Assembly (NCBI GenBank): GCA_947095585.1
Contig: OX352761.1
Span: 36,667,260-36,731,259 of the forward strand
DNA length: 64,000 bases
DNA from: Nephrocerus scutellatus
Taxonomy: Eukaryota > Arthropoda > Insecta > Diptera > Pipunculidae
Direction: 5' to 3'
Each line of letters begins with the position of its first letter. Positions within the stretch are counted from its first letter, which is position 1. Under the pieces are notes generated by a model. It was not told where the DNA came from. It ran no database searches and was given only the letters and a program-made list of their open reading frames with translations. The position numbers and the translations under genes were made by a program. Positions 24,101 through 32,945 of the stretch are shown here, one piece after another.

Positions 24101-24556
24101 CTGGCCAATAGGGTCTGGGATTTTTGGAACCAAGCCATTTCTCAAGGGATTCGTATGAAATTCGGAATGTAGGACTAATATGTGACTATAAGACTTGTTC
24201 CTATGGAAATTCTGGGATCTGGCCAATAGGGTCTGGGATTTTTGGAACCAAGCCATTTCTCAAGTGATTCGTATGAAACTCGGAATGTAGGACTAATATG
24301 TGAATATAAGACTTGTTCCTATGGAAATACTGGGATCTGGCCAATAGGGTCTGGGACTTTTGGAACCAAGCCATTTCTCAAGGGATTCGTATGAAACTCG
24401 GAATGTAGGACTAATATGTGACTATAAGACTTGTTCCTATGGAGTTCCTATGGAAATTCTTGGACCTGGCCAATAGGGTCTGGGATTTTTGGAACCAAGC
24501 CATTTCTCAAGGGATTCGTATGAAACTCGGAATGTAGGATTAATATGTGACTATAA
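12104..24556. repeat. 118-bp satellite array (about 105 monomers)
   Basis: Head-to-tail monomers of 118 bp, with landmarks GGAATGTAGGAC, GACTTGTTCCTATGG, GGGTCTGGGATTTTTGG and AAGGGATTCGTATGAAAC, run without interruption for about 12.45 kb. Variants include a 117-bp form (GATTTGGCAATAGGG in place of GATCTGGCCAATAGGG), a form with an 11-bp internal duplication (CCTATGGAGTTCCTATGG; for example 12500, 15330, 16995, 17710, 18775, 21615, 24440), and a few truncated monomers (20040, 23480). Reading frames here are by-products. Confidence 0.97.
14605..19097. repeat. Higher-order duplications within the 118-bp satellite
   Basis: The variant pattern at 14605-15652 recurs at 18050-19097 with a constant offset of 3445 bp. 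A part of it (15342-15652) also recurs at 17722-18032, offset 2380. Blocks of many monomers have therefore been copied together, as expected from unequal exchange between sister arrays or break-repair. Confidence 0.8.
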
Positions 24557-25583
24557 TTTTAATTTAATCGTAATATTGGCCACAACGTCAAAGAATTTGT
24601 TGGTCAAAAATTCACTTTTCAGCCAATGCATTAAAGAAAAATCGACTGCGCATTTTACGCAGCTACTTAAAATGGGATGCAAACAGCAAAATGTAAATGT
24701 CAAATTGTCGCCCTAAAAGCAGACTGTAAGTCGGTTCAAAATATAGCCGCAATTTCGTGCTGCGACTGCCTGCCATTTTTTTGTACAGCAAAGCTGCGAA
24801 TTCTTTACCGCAGCCGTAGTGATAGTCTCTGTTCATTTTCTATCGTTCCTCTGCTCTGCTCGATACAGTGCTGCAAGCTTCCTTGCAACTTTTTCTTTTT
24901 CTTTTCGCTTATCTTATCCTTAGTCATGTTTACAGTAACTAGAGTAAATAACTCTTCGATCAATTACAGAAGAGAGAGAACCATGCAAAAGAAATTTAAT
25001 GATGAATAATTGGCCTGCATGTATCAAAGCGAAATTCTTCTCTTTTCAATTTTATTTCCCTTAAAATTTATTTTATATTACTCAATTTTTTTATAAATTG
25101 AATAACTCTTTGATCTATTACAGAAGGGAGAGAACCATGCAAAAGAAATTTAATCACGAATAATTGGCCTGCATGTTTCAAAGCGACATTCTTAGCATAC
25201 CATTTCGATGCAGTGGTTAGTGCTGCTCACTTCTCTTCTCTTCAAATTTAATTTAAAATAACTCAAATTTTTTTATGAGTTGAAACCAAAAGCTGATTAC
25301 TCTGTTTATGCAGCCACTTCACAGTTAGTGGTTATGAACATTAAAATTCGCTGATAAATAATTTAAATATAATGTGATGTGATGATGATGTATGTGATGA
25401 ACTACTGTGCAAGTCGTAGGACTTGTATTTAGTATTGACATTTTTTTAATATATCCGTCCGTGTTTATGTCCCACAGACAACAAGATCTTTGTTTTCTTT
25501 TCTTTCGTCCCAGACAGACGTTGTCACGCTTAAAACCCACGGCCGTGTCTTCGACACAGCCTACCCTGCTCTTTTTTTGTAGG
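24557..25583. other. Unassigned region with a roughly 95-bp direct repeat
   Basis: No gene is supported. One direct repeat is clear: 24942-25040 and 25099-25198 share AATAACTCTT, GAGAGAACCATGCAAAAG and AATTGGCCTGCATGT with about 10% divergence. The short reading frames here lack recognisable features. Confidence 0.5.
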
Positions 25584-26250
25584 ATGTATAAACAATATAA
25601 AGAAACGGATATAAACAAAAAATTAGAAATCATAAAATGTTACGAGGATGATAAATAAGTGTGCGGAGGCTAGCAGAGAAGTGTAGTGTAAGAAAAAGTC
25701 AGATACAGCGTATCCTTAAATCTAAAGAAATTGTTAAAAGAAAACGGCCATGAAACGCATAAAATAACAACTTGTAACTTGGATCGTACATGTGAATAGT
25801 GCCCGTTAACTCGTGGAAAAAATTTTCCTGTGACCGGACTATGCTTCAAACGAAAGCCCTAAATCCTGAATCCCTAATCGCTGAAGTCTTGAAGCTTGAT
25901 AATTTTCAAGCATCTAACGGTTAGTTGGACAAATTTGGGAAGCGTCACAAATATGATTTTCACATTCTTAGTGGAAAAGGCTCTTATGTATACATGGATG
26001 CGTTAATTCCTTCAGAGCATCAATCAGCAAAATTTGTGAAGGATACGACCCCAAAAAAGTGTACAATTTGGACAGAACAGAATTATTCTTCAGAGCCACT
26101 CCATCTAAGTCCTTAACTCTTCGAAGTGAGAAGTAAGTTGGTGGTAAGCAGCCTGAAGAGAGAATAACTGTTGCTCTTCTGTGTAGTACTCTTGGTAAAA
26201 CAGAACAGCTCTTGTTTATTGGTATGGCGGTGGCAAGCTTTTAAGAAATT
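25584..26250 (+). pseudogene. pogo/Tigger-type transposase relic
   Basis: From ATG 25584 the frame DINKKLEIIKCYEDD breaks and continues one frame over as SVRRLAEKCSVRKSQIQRIL. Together these resemble the N-terminal psq/CENP-B-type helix-turn-helix of pogo transposases. From 25926 comes LDKFGKRHKYDFHILSGK, like the second CENP-B helix-turn-helix. Then VYNLDRTELFFRATPSKSL and QPEERITVALLCSTLG follow in shifted frames, corresponding to the start of the DDE_1 catalytic domain around its first Asp. Several frameshifts and stops are present, and the C-terminal catalytic part is not recognisable. In intact relatives the protein is a nuclear cut-and-paste transposase. Confidence 0.75.
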
Positions 26251-26694
26251 TTTTTTTTTCAATCTTTTCATAAATTGTCCAGAATTTTATATAGTATACT
26301 CCTTCACTTTTGAAAACGAAAACGAACCCGTCATATTTTACAATGGAAAAGCGCACATTTGCCCGGTTGAGAAAATTGAGAAATAAAAAGAAATAAAAAA
26401 TAAATGAAAAAATAAAACGAAATCTTTAAATGGAGAATTGACTAAAACAAAATTTTCGGCTAATCCACATTAAAGCTTATCTAGCTTCTTATTCCATCTT
26501 TGGGGACGATGGCTCCGTCCATGCATGTCCGCATATTGAATTCATTTGAAACCAAACAAAGATTTCAATCCGCTTCAAAAATGTATTTTTCAACAAAGAA
26601 AAAACCTAAACTTTGGTTGCCGACAAATACGGGAAGGTGTGTGTTACTGGACCGCCGTCAAAAAAAGTGCTCTGGATCGTGGTAGGGGATGTTT
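26251..26694. other. No recognisable feature
   Basis: AT-rich, with a poly(T) run and A-rich simple sequence around 26370-26430. Nothing supports a gene. It may contain the decayed 3' part of the pogo-like element. The SINE target site lies at its right end. Confidence 0.4.
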
Positions 26695-26989
26695 AATATT
26701 AATATTCGGCGCGACAGACCTTTGCGGTCCAAGGCCTAGCTTCTCGCGACCATGTTGTGCATGTTTATTTTTGGACACAAATTAAAGGACCTTCAATTTA
26801 AGGCCGGATCCGAATGGCGAATTGAGAGGCTTTCCGTGACAAGTTATTACTCTCGGATCGTTTGTCACATTGTCACCCATTCGCGAGAGGTGGGACATAG
26901 TAAAAAATACTTTTGGTGTTACTGGGATTCGAACCACGAACCCCTGCTTAGTAGCCATGCGCTTTTACACTTAGCCACGGCGCCCACGA
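26695..26989 (-). mobile_element. tRNA-derived SINE, copy 1
   Basis: On the minus strand it starts GGGCGCCGTGGCTAAG (box A-like), followed by GGTTCGAATCCCAG (box B) and ACACCAAAAGTATTTTT. A non-tRNA body follows (TCGCGAGAAG, GACCGCAAAG, TGTCGCGCCG), and it ends AATATTAATATT. It is flanked by the 11-bp target duplication AGGGGATGTTT (26684-26694 and 26990-27000). Pol III promoter boxes are internal. The same family occurs at 34339, 34995 and 61845. Confidence 0.9.
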
Positions 26990-27070
26990 AGGGGATGTTT
27001 GGGTGTGCCAAAATTTCTTAAAACAGAAAATCAAGATATTAATGGTCTGATACATCCGCTACATAAAATG

Positions 27071-27292
27071 CAGTGTAAAATAAAGTGACCACATTTTCAT
27101 TGAGACGAAGCGGGACAAATGGGATGAAATGAGAATTACAATTTAGTTATATATATTTTATTGTATACATTCATATACTTGTACAAAAATGTATTTATTA
27201 TTAATTATTGGTAACTATAAAAATATTTGTAAAAAATAATAATTTGAACATCATGATTTTTAATCAAATTAAATTTTTTATTAAAAAAAAAA
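27071..27292 (-). other. Possible hAT terminal region
   Basis: CAGTGTAAAATAAAGTGACC at 27071 begins with the CAGTG expected of hAT termini and lies just beyond the C-terminal end of the minus-strand hAT frame. I did not find the matching inverted end beyond 33 kb, so the assignment is tentative. Confidence 0.35.
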
Positions 27293-28448
27293 TTATGATT
27301 TTCTTTCACGGTCATATTTTTGATCCGAGTGAATACTTTGCAATAGTTTCGGATCATTTATTAAAATGTCGTGAAATATTTCACATGAATTGGTCAAATT
27401 ATATTTTACACTTAATATAGATTTTAAAGTTTTAATGATCAACTGCGTTTTTTCAGTTGTCCATATTTTATTGATACTAGAAACAACACGTTCAGTTGCT
27501 GCATTTGTTCCTGGAAGGGATAGCGCGAATTCTACAATTTTCAAAATATTTTGATAAGAAATATTAGCTGTATTTTATTTGAATTCGAATTGGGAATTGC
27601 AACAACAATTACACTGACGAATTCCTTCTTTGGAATTTAAAAACTTGCTGCTTTTATTTGGATTCCGAATCCGAATTCGAATGTCAAAACCAGCCAAACA
27701 GCAGGTTTTCAAATTCCAAAGAAGGAATTCGACAGTGCAATTGTTGCTGTAATGTCGCCCAATGAAAATTTTTAATATCTTGGAACTGAACTGTCCATTT
27801 TTCAAGATATTCCAAGTAGTTATTATAAAAATTTTTGACATGTTTCAGAAAATCAGGTCGTTTAATGGCACCTTGTATTTCCAAGCTAGTGATGTCTTTT
27901 CAAATAATTAAAGGAATGTAATCGTTATAAATTCTTTCTCGTAATTTTGTTATTAAATTATTGATTTCATTTGACACTTTCGTAATTGAAATTTTGTCCC
28001 CTTCAATAATTTTCACAGCTTTGTGAAATAATGTAGCTTGGTTGTGGATGAACTGAAGCCAAATTTTTGATGTGTCATTTTCAGAAAAGAGCTGCAATAT
28101 TCTTGGACATTATCTTGTGATAAAAAGTATGATTTTAATGGTTCGTATATTTTTAAAATAATTTCTACTGCTGGTAAAAGAGCTAGCCATCGTGTTTTGC
28201 TGTAACCAAGAATTCTTTTATATTCGATTACTGCGCTTTCACAAAAATCCTTCAAACTTTCAACACGCACAGTATATATACAAAAATACGAATAAATTTT
28301 TGCAATAATATTTTCAACATCAACAATCAACTGGAAGTATGTCAGATGCTGTTTGAATAGTATTATGTAGAATGTGCGCTGCACAACCTACTCAAATAAT
28401 TTTTTGGTTCAAATGTTCGTTAAGTTTCGTAAAAACGTTATTGATGCC
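27293..28448 (-). pseudogene. hAT transposase relic, middle and C-terminal part
   Basis: Read on the minus strand, in order: NNVFTKLNEHLNQK, a stop, VGCAAHILHNTIQTA, a middle region with GYSKTRWLALLPAVE, WLQFIHNQATLFHKA, and the C-terminal hAT dimerisation region (LSLPGTNAATERVVSSINK, ending near 27293). This is the ZBED-like hAT lineage. Frames change several times, and a fold-back insert sits at 27596-27753. Its N-terminal half lies at 32517-32945, on the other side of the inserted LTR retrotransposon. Nuclear transposase in origin, now dead. Confidence 0.85.
27596..27753. mobile_element. Fold-back (MITE-like) insert in the hAT relic
   Basis: Arms of 55 bp at 27596-27650 and 27699-27753 are inverted copies with about six mismatches (landmark GAATTCCTTCTTTGGAATTT). 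The 48-bp loop is rich in GGATTCCGAATCC-type palindromes. It separates two parts of the hAT reading frame. No target duplication is certain. Confidence 0.75.
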
Positions 28449-28523
28449 TGTCACATGAGCTATGAAGTCAGTCAATAAACACTACTCAAACGATCAACAC
28501 TTGCGTATCACTGTCTCGTTACA
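28449..28523 (+). repeat. 5' LTR of mag-like element (75 bp)
   Basis: It runs from TGTCACATGAGC after the ATGCC target duplication to GTTACA before the primer site. Bases from 28461 on match the 3' end of the element; the first 12 do not. AATAAA is included. Confidence 0.75.
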
Positions 28524-28541
28524 TGGTGTCAGATGTGGGGT
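28524..28541 (+). promoter_or_regulatory. Primer binding site, tRNA-Leu type
   Basis: TGGTGTCAGATGTGGGG abuts the 5' LTR directly. It resembles the complement of tRNA-Leu 3' ends, which finish in CTGACACCA. Confidence 0.65.
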
Positions 28542-28814
28542 GAAGTGAAAAAAATGCAGTAAAATAGTGCTGTAAAGAATAAAGAAAGTGTTTAAATAAG
28601 TTAAATTGGCTCAAAAATAAAAGCATACAAATAAAGTAATGCAAAATAAAAATAAATTTCTAAGAAAAAAGTTCACTTGAAAGATCTTGTTACGATACGC
28701 AAGCGCGAGTGCAACGGTAAAAGAAAATAAAAAAAGTCTAGACACAAATAAAAAGAAAACGAGTTCAAGTGTGTAAGTGTCTAAGATACAGACAAGAAAA
28801 TCAACGCAATAACA

Positions 28815-29560
28815 ATGAGCGGAATTAAGCCACCAAAACAGCTGCATGTAAATGGTGATGTCGACATGGCGGTTGAATGGACGGAATGGCTAGAAATGTA
28901 TGAGAATTATTCAATTGCTGCCAAAATAAGTGCAGAATCAGCGGAAGTACAAGCAGAAAATTTTTTATTTGGATTCCGAATAATTGGACGCGACGCTTTA
29001 AAAGTGCTAAATAATTTGGGACTTACTGATGCAGAAAAAAAAAGAGGTTAACACAATGAAAACCAAATTGAAAGAACATTTCGCACCACCTAAAAACAAA
29101 ACGTATGAAAGATGCCAGTACCATCGTATTAAGAAGCGCCAAACGAAAGTTTTGAGGATTTTTTACAAAAATTTTAACGCAAATCAAAAAATGTAGTTAT
29201 CCAGCCAATGTTCAAGAAGAATTTATGATGGACCAAATCGTGGTCGGAATTTATTATGAACAGACGCGGCAAAAATTATGGACTGAAGAAGATCTCAATT
29301 TTGTTAAAGCAAAGAAGATTTGCAGAGCTGCTGAAAGAGCTGAAAAACAAATGCATGAGCTGCAAGGCGAACCTAGTGTGAACGCGGTTACTAAAGAATT
29401 TGATTGCAAAAGATGTGGCAAAAAGCATGGCCCAAAAAATTGTCCAGCTTACAAAAAGGTATGTAAGGGCCGACAGGGTCATTTTAAAATAATGTGTAAA
29501 TCAAAGAAAGCTCAAGAACAAAATAATTCCAAGCAAGATCAATCAGAAAAAAATAAAAAA
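28815..29560 (+). pseudogene. gag: Gag of mag-like retrotransposon (frameshifted)
   Basis: ATG 28815 opens a frame (MSGIKPPKQLHVNGDVDMAV) that breaks in the A-run at about 29040. Capsid-like sequence continues in another frame (LKEHFAPPKNKTYERC, then ESFEDFLQKI) and joins the long Pol frame from about 29190 (CSYPANVQEEFMMDQIVVGI). Two zinc knuckles follow at about 29405-29500. The first reads CKRCGKKHGPKNC. In the second (CKGRQGHFKIMC) the second Cys is replaced by Arg. Gag and Pol would be one polyprotein here. Confidence 0.85.
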
Positions 29561-32350
29561 TACAAGTCCAGAAACAAAATATATAAAAATGTAAACACGT
29601 TAGGTGAAGATTCGGAATCAGAATTAGATGACACGTCATATCCTGAGTACAAAGCATTAAGTGGAGATGATAAATGGGTAGAAAAACTGGAAATTGGTTC
29701 GAGCACGTTGAAAGTTAAATTAGACACTGGAGCAGAGTGTAATGTATTGCCAAGACAACAAGCGGAGGAATTGAATTTAAAAATTGAAAAATCAGCTACC
29801 AAGAGGTTATTAACATACAATAACGAAAGCGTCTCAGTAGTAGGTGAAGCAAAGGCGTTCTGTAAAGCGAAAAATAAAATAGAGAAAGTTAATTTCAAAA
29901 TTATTGACAGTAAGCTTTCGCCTATACTGGGCAGACAAATGTGCGAAAAATTTGGATTCATCATACGAGTACATGAAGTATCAGCAAAGAAGGCGGAACC
30001 TGATAAAATCAATATAGGTTTCTGCAAAAACTTTGAATATGAAATAGACTTCATAGAACATCCAAAATTTAAAATTATACCTCCAAGAAGAATACCACAT
30101 GCTTTGCGAGATAAAGTCAAAGTTGAGTTAGACAAAATGGTAAACATGGGAATTATTGAACTAGTAACAAAACCAACACCAGCAGTAAACCCAATAGTTG
30201 TAGTAAATAAAGGCAACAAAATTCGAATATGTCTGGACCCAACAGACTTAAATAAAAACATAAAGCGAAGACATTATCCACTGAAAACAGTAGAAGAAAT
30301 TGCAGCACGAGTAAAAGGAGCCAAATATTTCACAAAATTAAATTGTCAAAAGGGACTTTGGCAGATTCGTGTGTCAAAGCGAACGTCTGAGTACTTAACA
30401 TTCGCAACGCCATGGGGTCGTTACTGTTTTAAGCGACTTCCATTTGGAATATCTTCGGCACCCAAAATATTTTCTGAAATAATGAATAGTACGCTGCAAG
30501 GAATAGAGAACTGTGAGACAGCAATGGATGACATCTTTATGTTTGCTGAAAATAAAGAAAAATTACAAAAAATAACTAAAAAAGTAACTGAAAGGCTAAC
30601 GCAAGCAGGATTTACTCTAAACAAAGATAAATGTGAGTATACTAGGAAAAGGGTTAAATTTCTTGGGCATATATTCACACAAAATGGTTGTGAGGCTGAT
30701 AGTGACAAAATCGAAGCAATTAAGCGATTGAAAACGCCAACAAATGTCAAAGAGCTACAACGTTTGCTTGGTATGGTAACGTATCTCAATAAGTTTATCC
30801 CAAATTTGTCTGACTTAACGGAACCATTAAGAAAATTACTTCATGAAGACACAGCATGGTATTGGGAACATGAACAACAAATAGCGATCGAAAATATCAA
30901 AAAAACATTAACAACGACACCTGTATTAAAGTACTACGATGTCAACAAAAATGTCAAATTGTCAGTAGATGCTAGTTCAAAGGCAATGGGAGCGTGTTTG
31001 CTACAAGATAATCAACCAGTAGCATACGCCACAAGAGCATTTACAGAGAGTCAGCAAAATAGCCCACAAATTGAAAAAGAAGCAATGGCCATAAGATTTG
31101 CATGCCAGAGGTTTCATGAATATATTTATGGCAAAAACCTAGAAATTGAGACAGATCATAAGCCCTTGGAGACCATTTTTAAGAAAGCCATCCATAAAGC
31201 ACCGATAAGACTACAACAAATATTATTAGAAGTAATACCATACTCACCAAAAATATACTATAAAAAAGAGACTCAAATACCAATAGCAGATATATTGAGC
31301 CGAGATTGTGAACAAAATGAACAACATGAGCCAGAAAAAGAGCAATATTCCGTGCAACTGATACTTTCGTTTACTGATGAAGCAAAGAAACGATTCGTTA
31401 AATCAACGCAGGATGATCTTGAACTGCAGCTATTAAAAGAAATAGTAAGGAAAGGTTGGCTGGAGGACGATAAAAAATTACCAGAAGCAGTTAAAAAGTA
31501 TGCAAACTTCAAGGAAGAAATAACATTTGATGAAGGTCTACTTTTTAAGGGTACTAAAGTAATAGTTCCGAAAGCCAAAATACCTAAAATTATCAAGGAC
31601 GTACACGCAGGACATGCAGGAATTAACAGCTCTTTAGCTAGAGCGCGACAATCATTATATTGGTACGGTCAGAGCAGCGACATAAAAAACTATGTTGAAA
31701 AGTGCGCAGTCTGCCAGCGAACACAAAAAAACAACATTCGCGAACCACTATTGCAAAAAACTGTTTCAGAATATCCATTTCAACTAGTGTCGACGGATAT
31801 ATTTAAATTTAAAGGACACGAATATTTACTGAAAGCAGATTATTATTCAGGATTTATGGACTTCAGAAAACTTAAATCATCAAATTTATTAGAAGTGATA
31901 CTATTCTTGCGTATGTGGTTTGCAACGCATGGTATTCCAGAAACTTTGGAGTCTGATGGTGGACCGCAATTTACACCAAGAAAATTTGCAGAATTTGCGA
32001 CTGAATGGAAGTTCAATCATCGAATTTCTAGTCCACATTATCCAAAATCCAATTCCAACGGATTTGCTGAAAGAAACGTGCAAACGGCAAAGAATTTATT
32101 AAAAAAATGTTACTTGGATAACACAGTTTATCTAGCGCTACTGATGTTACGTAATACACCGAGAAATGACATATTAAAATCGGCGTGCCAAAGATTATTC
32201 AGCAGACAGACACGAACAACAATTCCACTAGCCATAAATAAACTTAAGACACAAGTTGTCGAGAACGTTTCTGAAGAACTTAAGAAACTTCGCATCGAAC
32301 AAAAAAGGTACTATGACATTACCATCAGAGCCACTAAAAAAGCAGGATAA
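29225..32350 (+). CDS. pol: Gag-Pol polyprotein of mag-like retrotransposon (1041 codons open)
   Basis: The longest open frame in the window. In order it has the zinc knuckle region (residues about 60-95), aspartic protease with LDTGAECNVLP (about 165), RT (about 280-480), RNase H with LSVDASSKAMG and ETDHKPLE (about 580-660), integrase HHCC finger (about 795-835) and DDE core with VSTDIF, ESDGGPQF and NGFAERN. The integrase triad is present. In RT the YxDD-type motif reads AMDD, but motif A has Asn for the first catalytic Asp (KLNCQKG; codon 30341-30343, residue 373), so the RT should be inactive. The 5' end lies inside gag because of upstream frameshifts; the listed start is only the first ATG. 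The natural C-terminus continues in another frame to 32471. Confidence 0.88.
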   Translation: MMDQIVVGIYYEQTRQKLWTEEDLNFVKAKKICRAAERAEKQMHELQGEPSVNAVTKEFDCKRCGKKHGPKNCPAYKKVCKGRQGHFKIMCKSKKAQEQNNSKQDQSEKNKKYKSRNKIYKNVNTLGEDSESELDDTSYPEYKALSGDDKWVEKLEIGSSTLKVKLDTGAECNVLPRQQAEELNLKIEKSATKRLLTYNNESVSVVGEAKAFCKAKNKIEKVNFKIIDSKLSPILGRQMCEKFGFIIRVHEVSAKKAEPDKINIGFCKNFEYEIDFIEHPKFKIIPPRRIPHALRDKVKVELDKMVNMGIIELVTKPTPAVNPIVVVNKGNKIRICLDPTDLNKNIKRRHYPLKTVEEIAARVKGAKYFTKLNCQKGLWQIRVSKRTSEYLTFATPWGRYCFKRLPFGISSAPKIFSEIMNSTLQGIENCETAMDDIFMFAENKEKLQKITKKVTERLTQAGFTLNKDKCEYTRKRVKFLGHIFTQNGCEADSDKIEAIKRLKTPTNVKELQRLLGMVTYLNKFIPNLSDLTEPLRKLLHEDTAWYWEHEQQIAIENIKKTLTTTPVLKYYDVNKNVKLSVDASSKAMGACLLQDNQPVAYATRAFTESQQNSPQIEKEAMAIRFACQRFHEYIYGKNLEIETDHKPLETIFKKAIHKAPIRLQQILLEVIPYSPKIYYKKETQIPIADILSRDCEQNEQHEPEKEQYSVQLILSFTDEAKKRFVKSTQDDLELQLLKEIVRKGWLEDDKKLPEAVKKYANFKEEITFDEGLLFKGTKVIVPKAKIPKIIKDVHAGHAGINSSLARARQSLYWYGQSSDIKNYVEKCAVCQRTQKNNIREPLLQKTVSEYPFQLVSTDIFKFKGHEYLLKADYYSGFMDFRKLKSSNLLEVILFLRMWFATHGIPETLESDGGPQFTPRKFAEFATEWKFNHRISSPHYPKSNSNGFAERNVQTAKNLLKKCYLDNTVYLALLMLRNTPRNDILKSACQRLFSRQTRTTIPLAINKLKTQVVENVSEELKKLRIEQKRYYDITIRATKKAG

Positions 32351-32471
32351 AGTACGTATGCAGAGAGGCCATCGTGAGTGGCAAGGAGCGACCGTGGTCG
32401 AGCAGTCAAATTATCCAAGGTCTGTCATTGTTGAAACAGATGAAGGTAACAGATATGAAGTCAGTCAATAA
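32256..32471 (+). pseudogene. Shifted C-terminal end of the mag-like Pol
   Basis: After a frame change near 32340 the Pol tail continues as LKKQDKVRMQRGHREWQG and ends with YEVSQ at TAA 32471, inside the 3' LTR. It is the usual basic Pol tail of this retrotransposon group. Confidence 0.75.
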
Positions 32472-32516
32472 ACACTACTCCAACGATCAACACTTGCGTA
32501 TCACTGTCTCGTTACA
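32454..32516 (+). repeat. 3' LTR of mag-like element (at least 63 bp)
   Basis: The matching terminal repeat overlaps the last codons of Pol and carries AATAAA. Only 63 bp match the 5' copy. The upstream TGAAGGTAACAGA does not clearly match the first bases of the 5' LTR. Confidence 0.8.
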
Positions 32517-32945
32517 ATGCCTCTTCTAGCTTTTCCACCAATAATGTGTTATCCGCACAATAGGCAATAATTTTATTGTTTAAATTATTCTTTTTTAAAA
32601 TAGTACTTTTTGAATCAAAAATTATTTGTGAAGTTTCACCCGGCAATGAAACAAAATCTAATATTCTAATTTTATTTCCTATTTCTAGATCAAAAAATAT
32701 AACAATTGTGGGAAATAATTTTAAATCTTTGTGGTTGGAAGCATCAGAATATATGGATATAAATGCGCATTTTTCTAATTCTTTCTGCAATTGTGATTAT
32801 GGTTTTCGGGTTCGCTGAGTTGAATGGTGATGGTAAGACAGCTCTAGGTGGAAAACGAATATGGTTAAAAAACATTACAAATAATTGCTTCGGTTTTTGT
32901 CCTTGCACATGCAAATTTTTTGTCGTATAATGTTTAGATCATTTC
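32517..32945 (-). pseudogene. hAT transposase relic, N-terminal part
   Basis: On the minus strand: FACARTKTEAIICNV near 32900, a frame change, then CAFISIYSDASNHKDLKLFP, LDFVSLPGETSQIIF and AYCADNT, and after another frame change IIGGKARRG up to the retrotransposon. This is the catalytic-core start of a ZBED-like hAT transposase. The reading resumes at 28443 on the other side of the 4-kb insertion. Confidence 0.8.

Larger units (their letters stand above)
28449..32516 (+). mobile_element. mag-like Ty3/gypsy retrotransposon with very short LTRs
   Basis: A 4.07-kb element inserted in the hAT relic. The hAT bases ATGCC occur on both sides (28444-28448 and 32517-32521), which fixes the boundaries as a 5-bp target duplication. 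The termini share 63 bp (28461-28523 and 32454-32516) with one mismatch, ending GTTACA. A primer site, TGGTGTCAGATGTGGGG, complementary to the tRNA-Leu type, follows directly. Gag with knuckles, protease, RT, RNase H and integrase are present, with no env. Very short LTRs are known from the mag clade, which fits the Pol type. Confidence 0.9.

Noticed and set aside
12104..24556. CRISPR-like appearance (regular repeats)
   Set aside because: Monomers are contiguous with no unique spacers, the period is 118 bp and the context is eukaryotic.
25325..25633. 102-codon minus-strand frame
   Set aside because: Overlaps the pogo-like helix-turn-helix on the plus strand and has histidine runs from a GATGAT repeat.
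29539..30261. 240-codon minus-strand frame
   Set aside because: Antisense shadow of the retrotransposon Pol frame.
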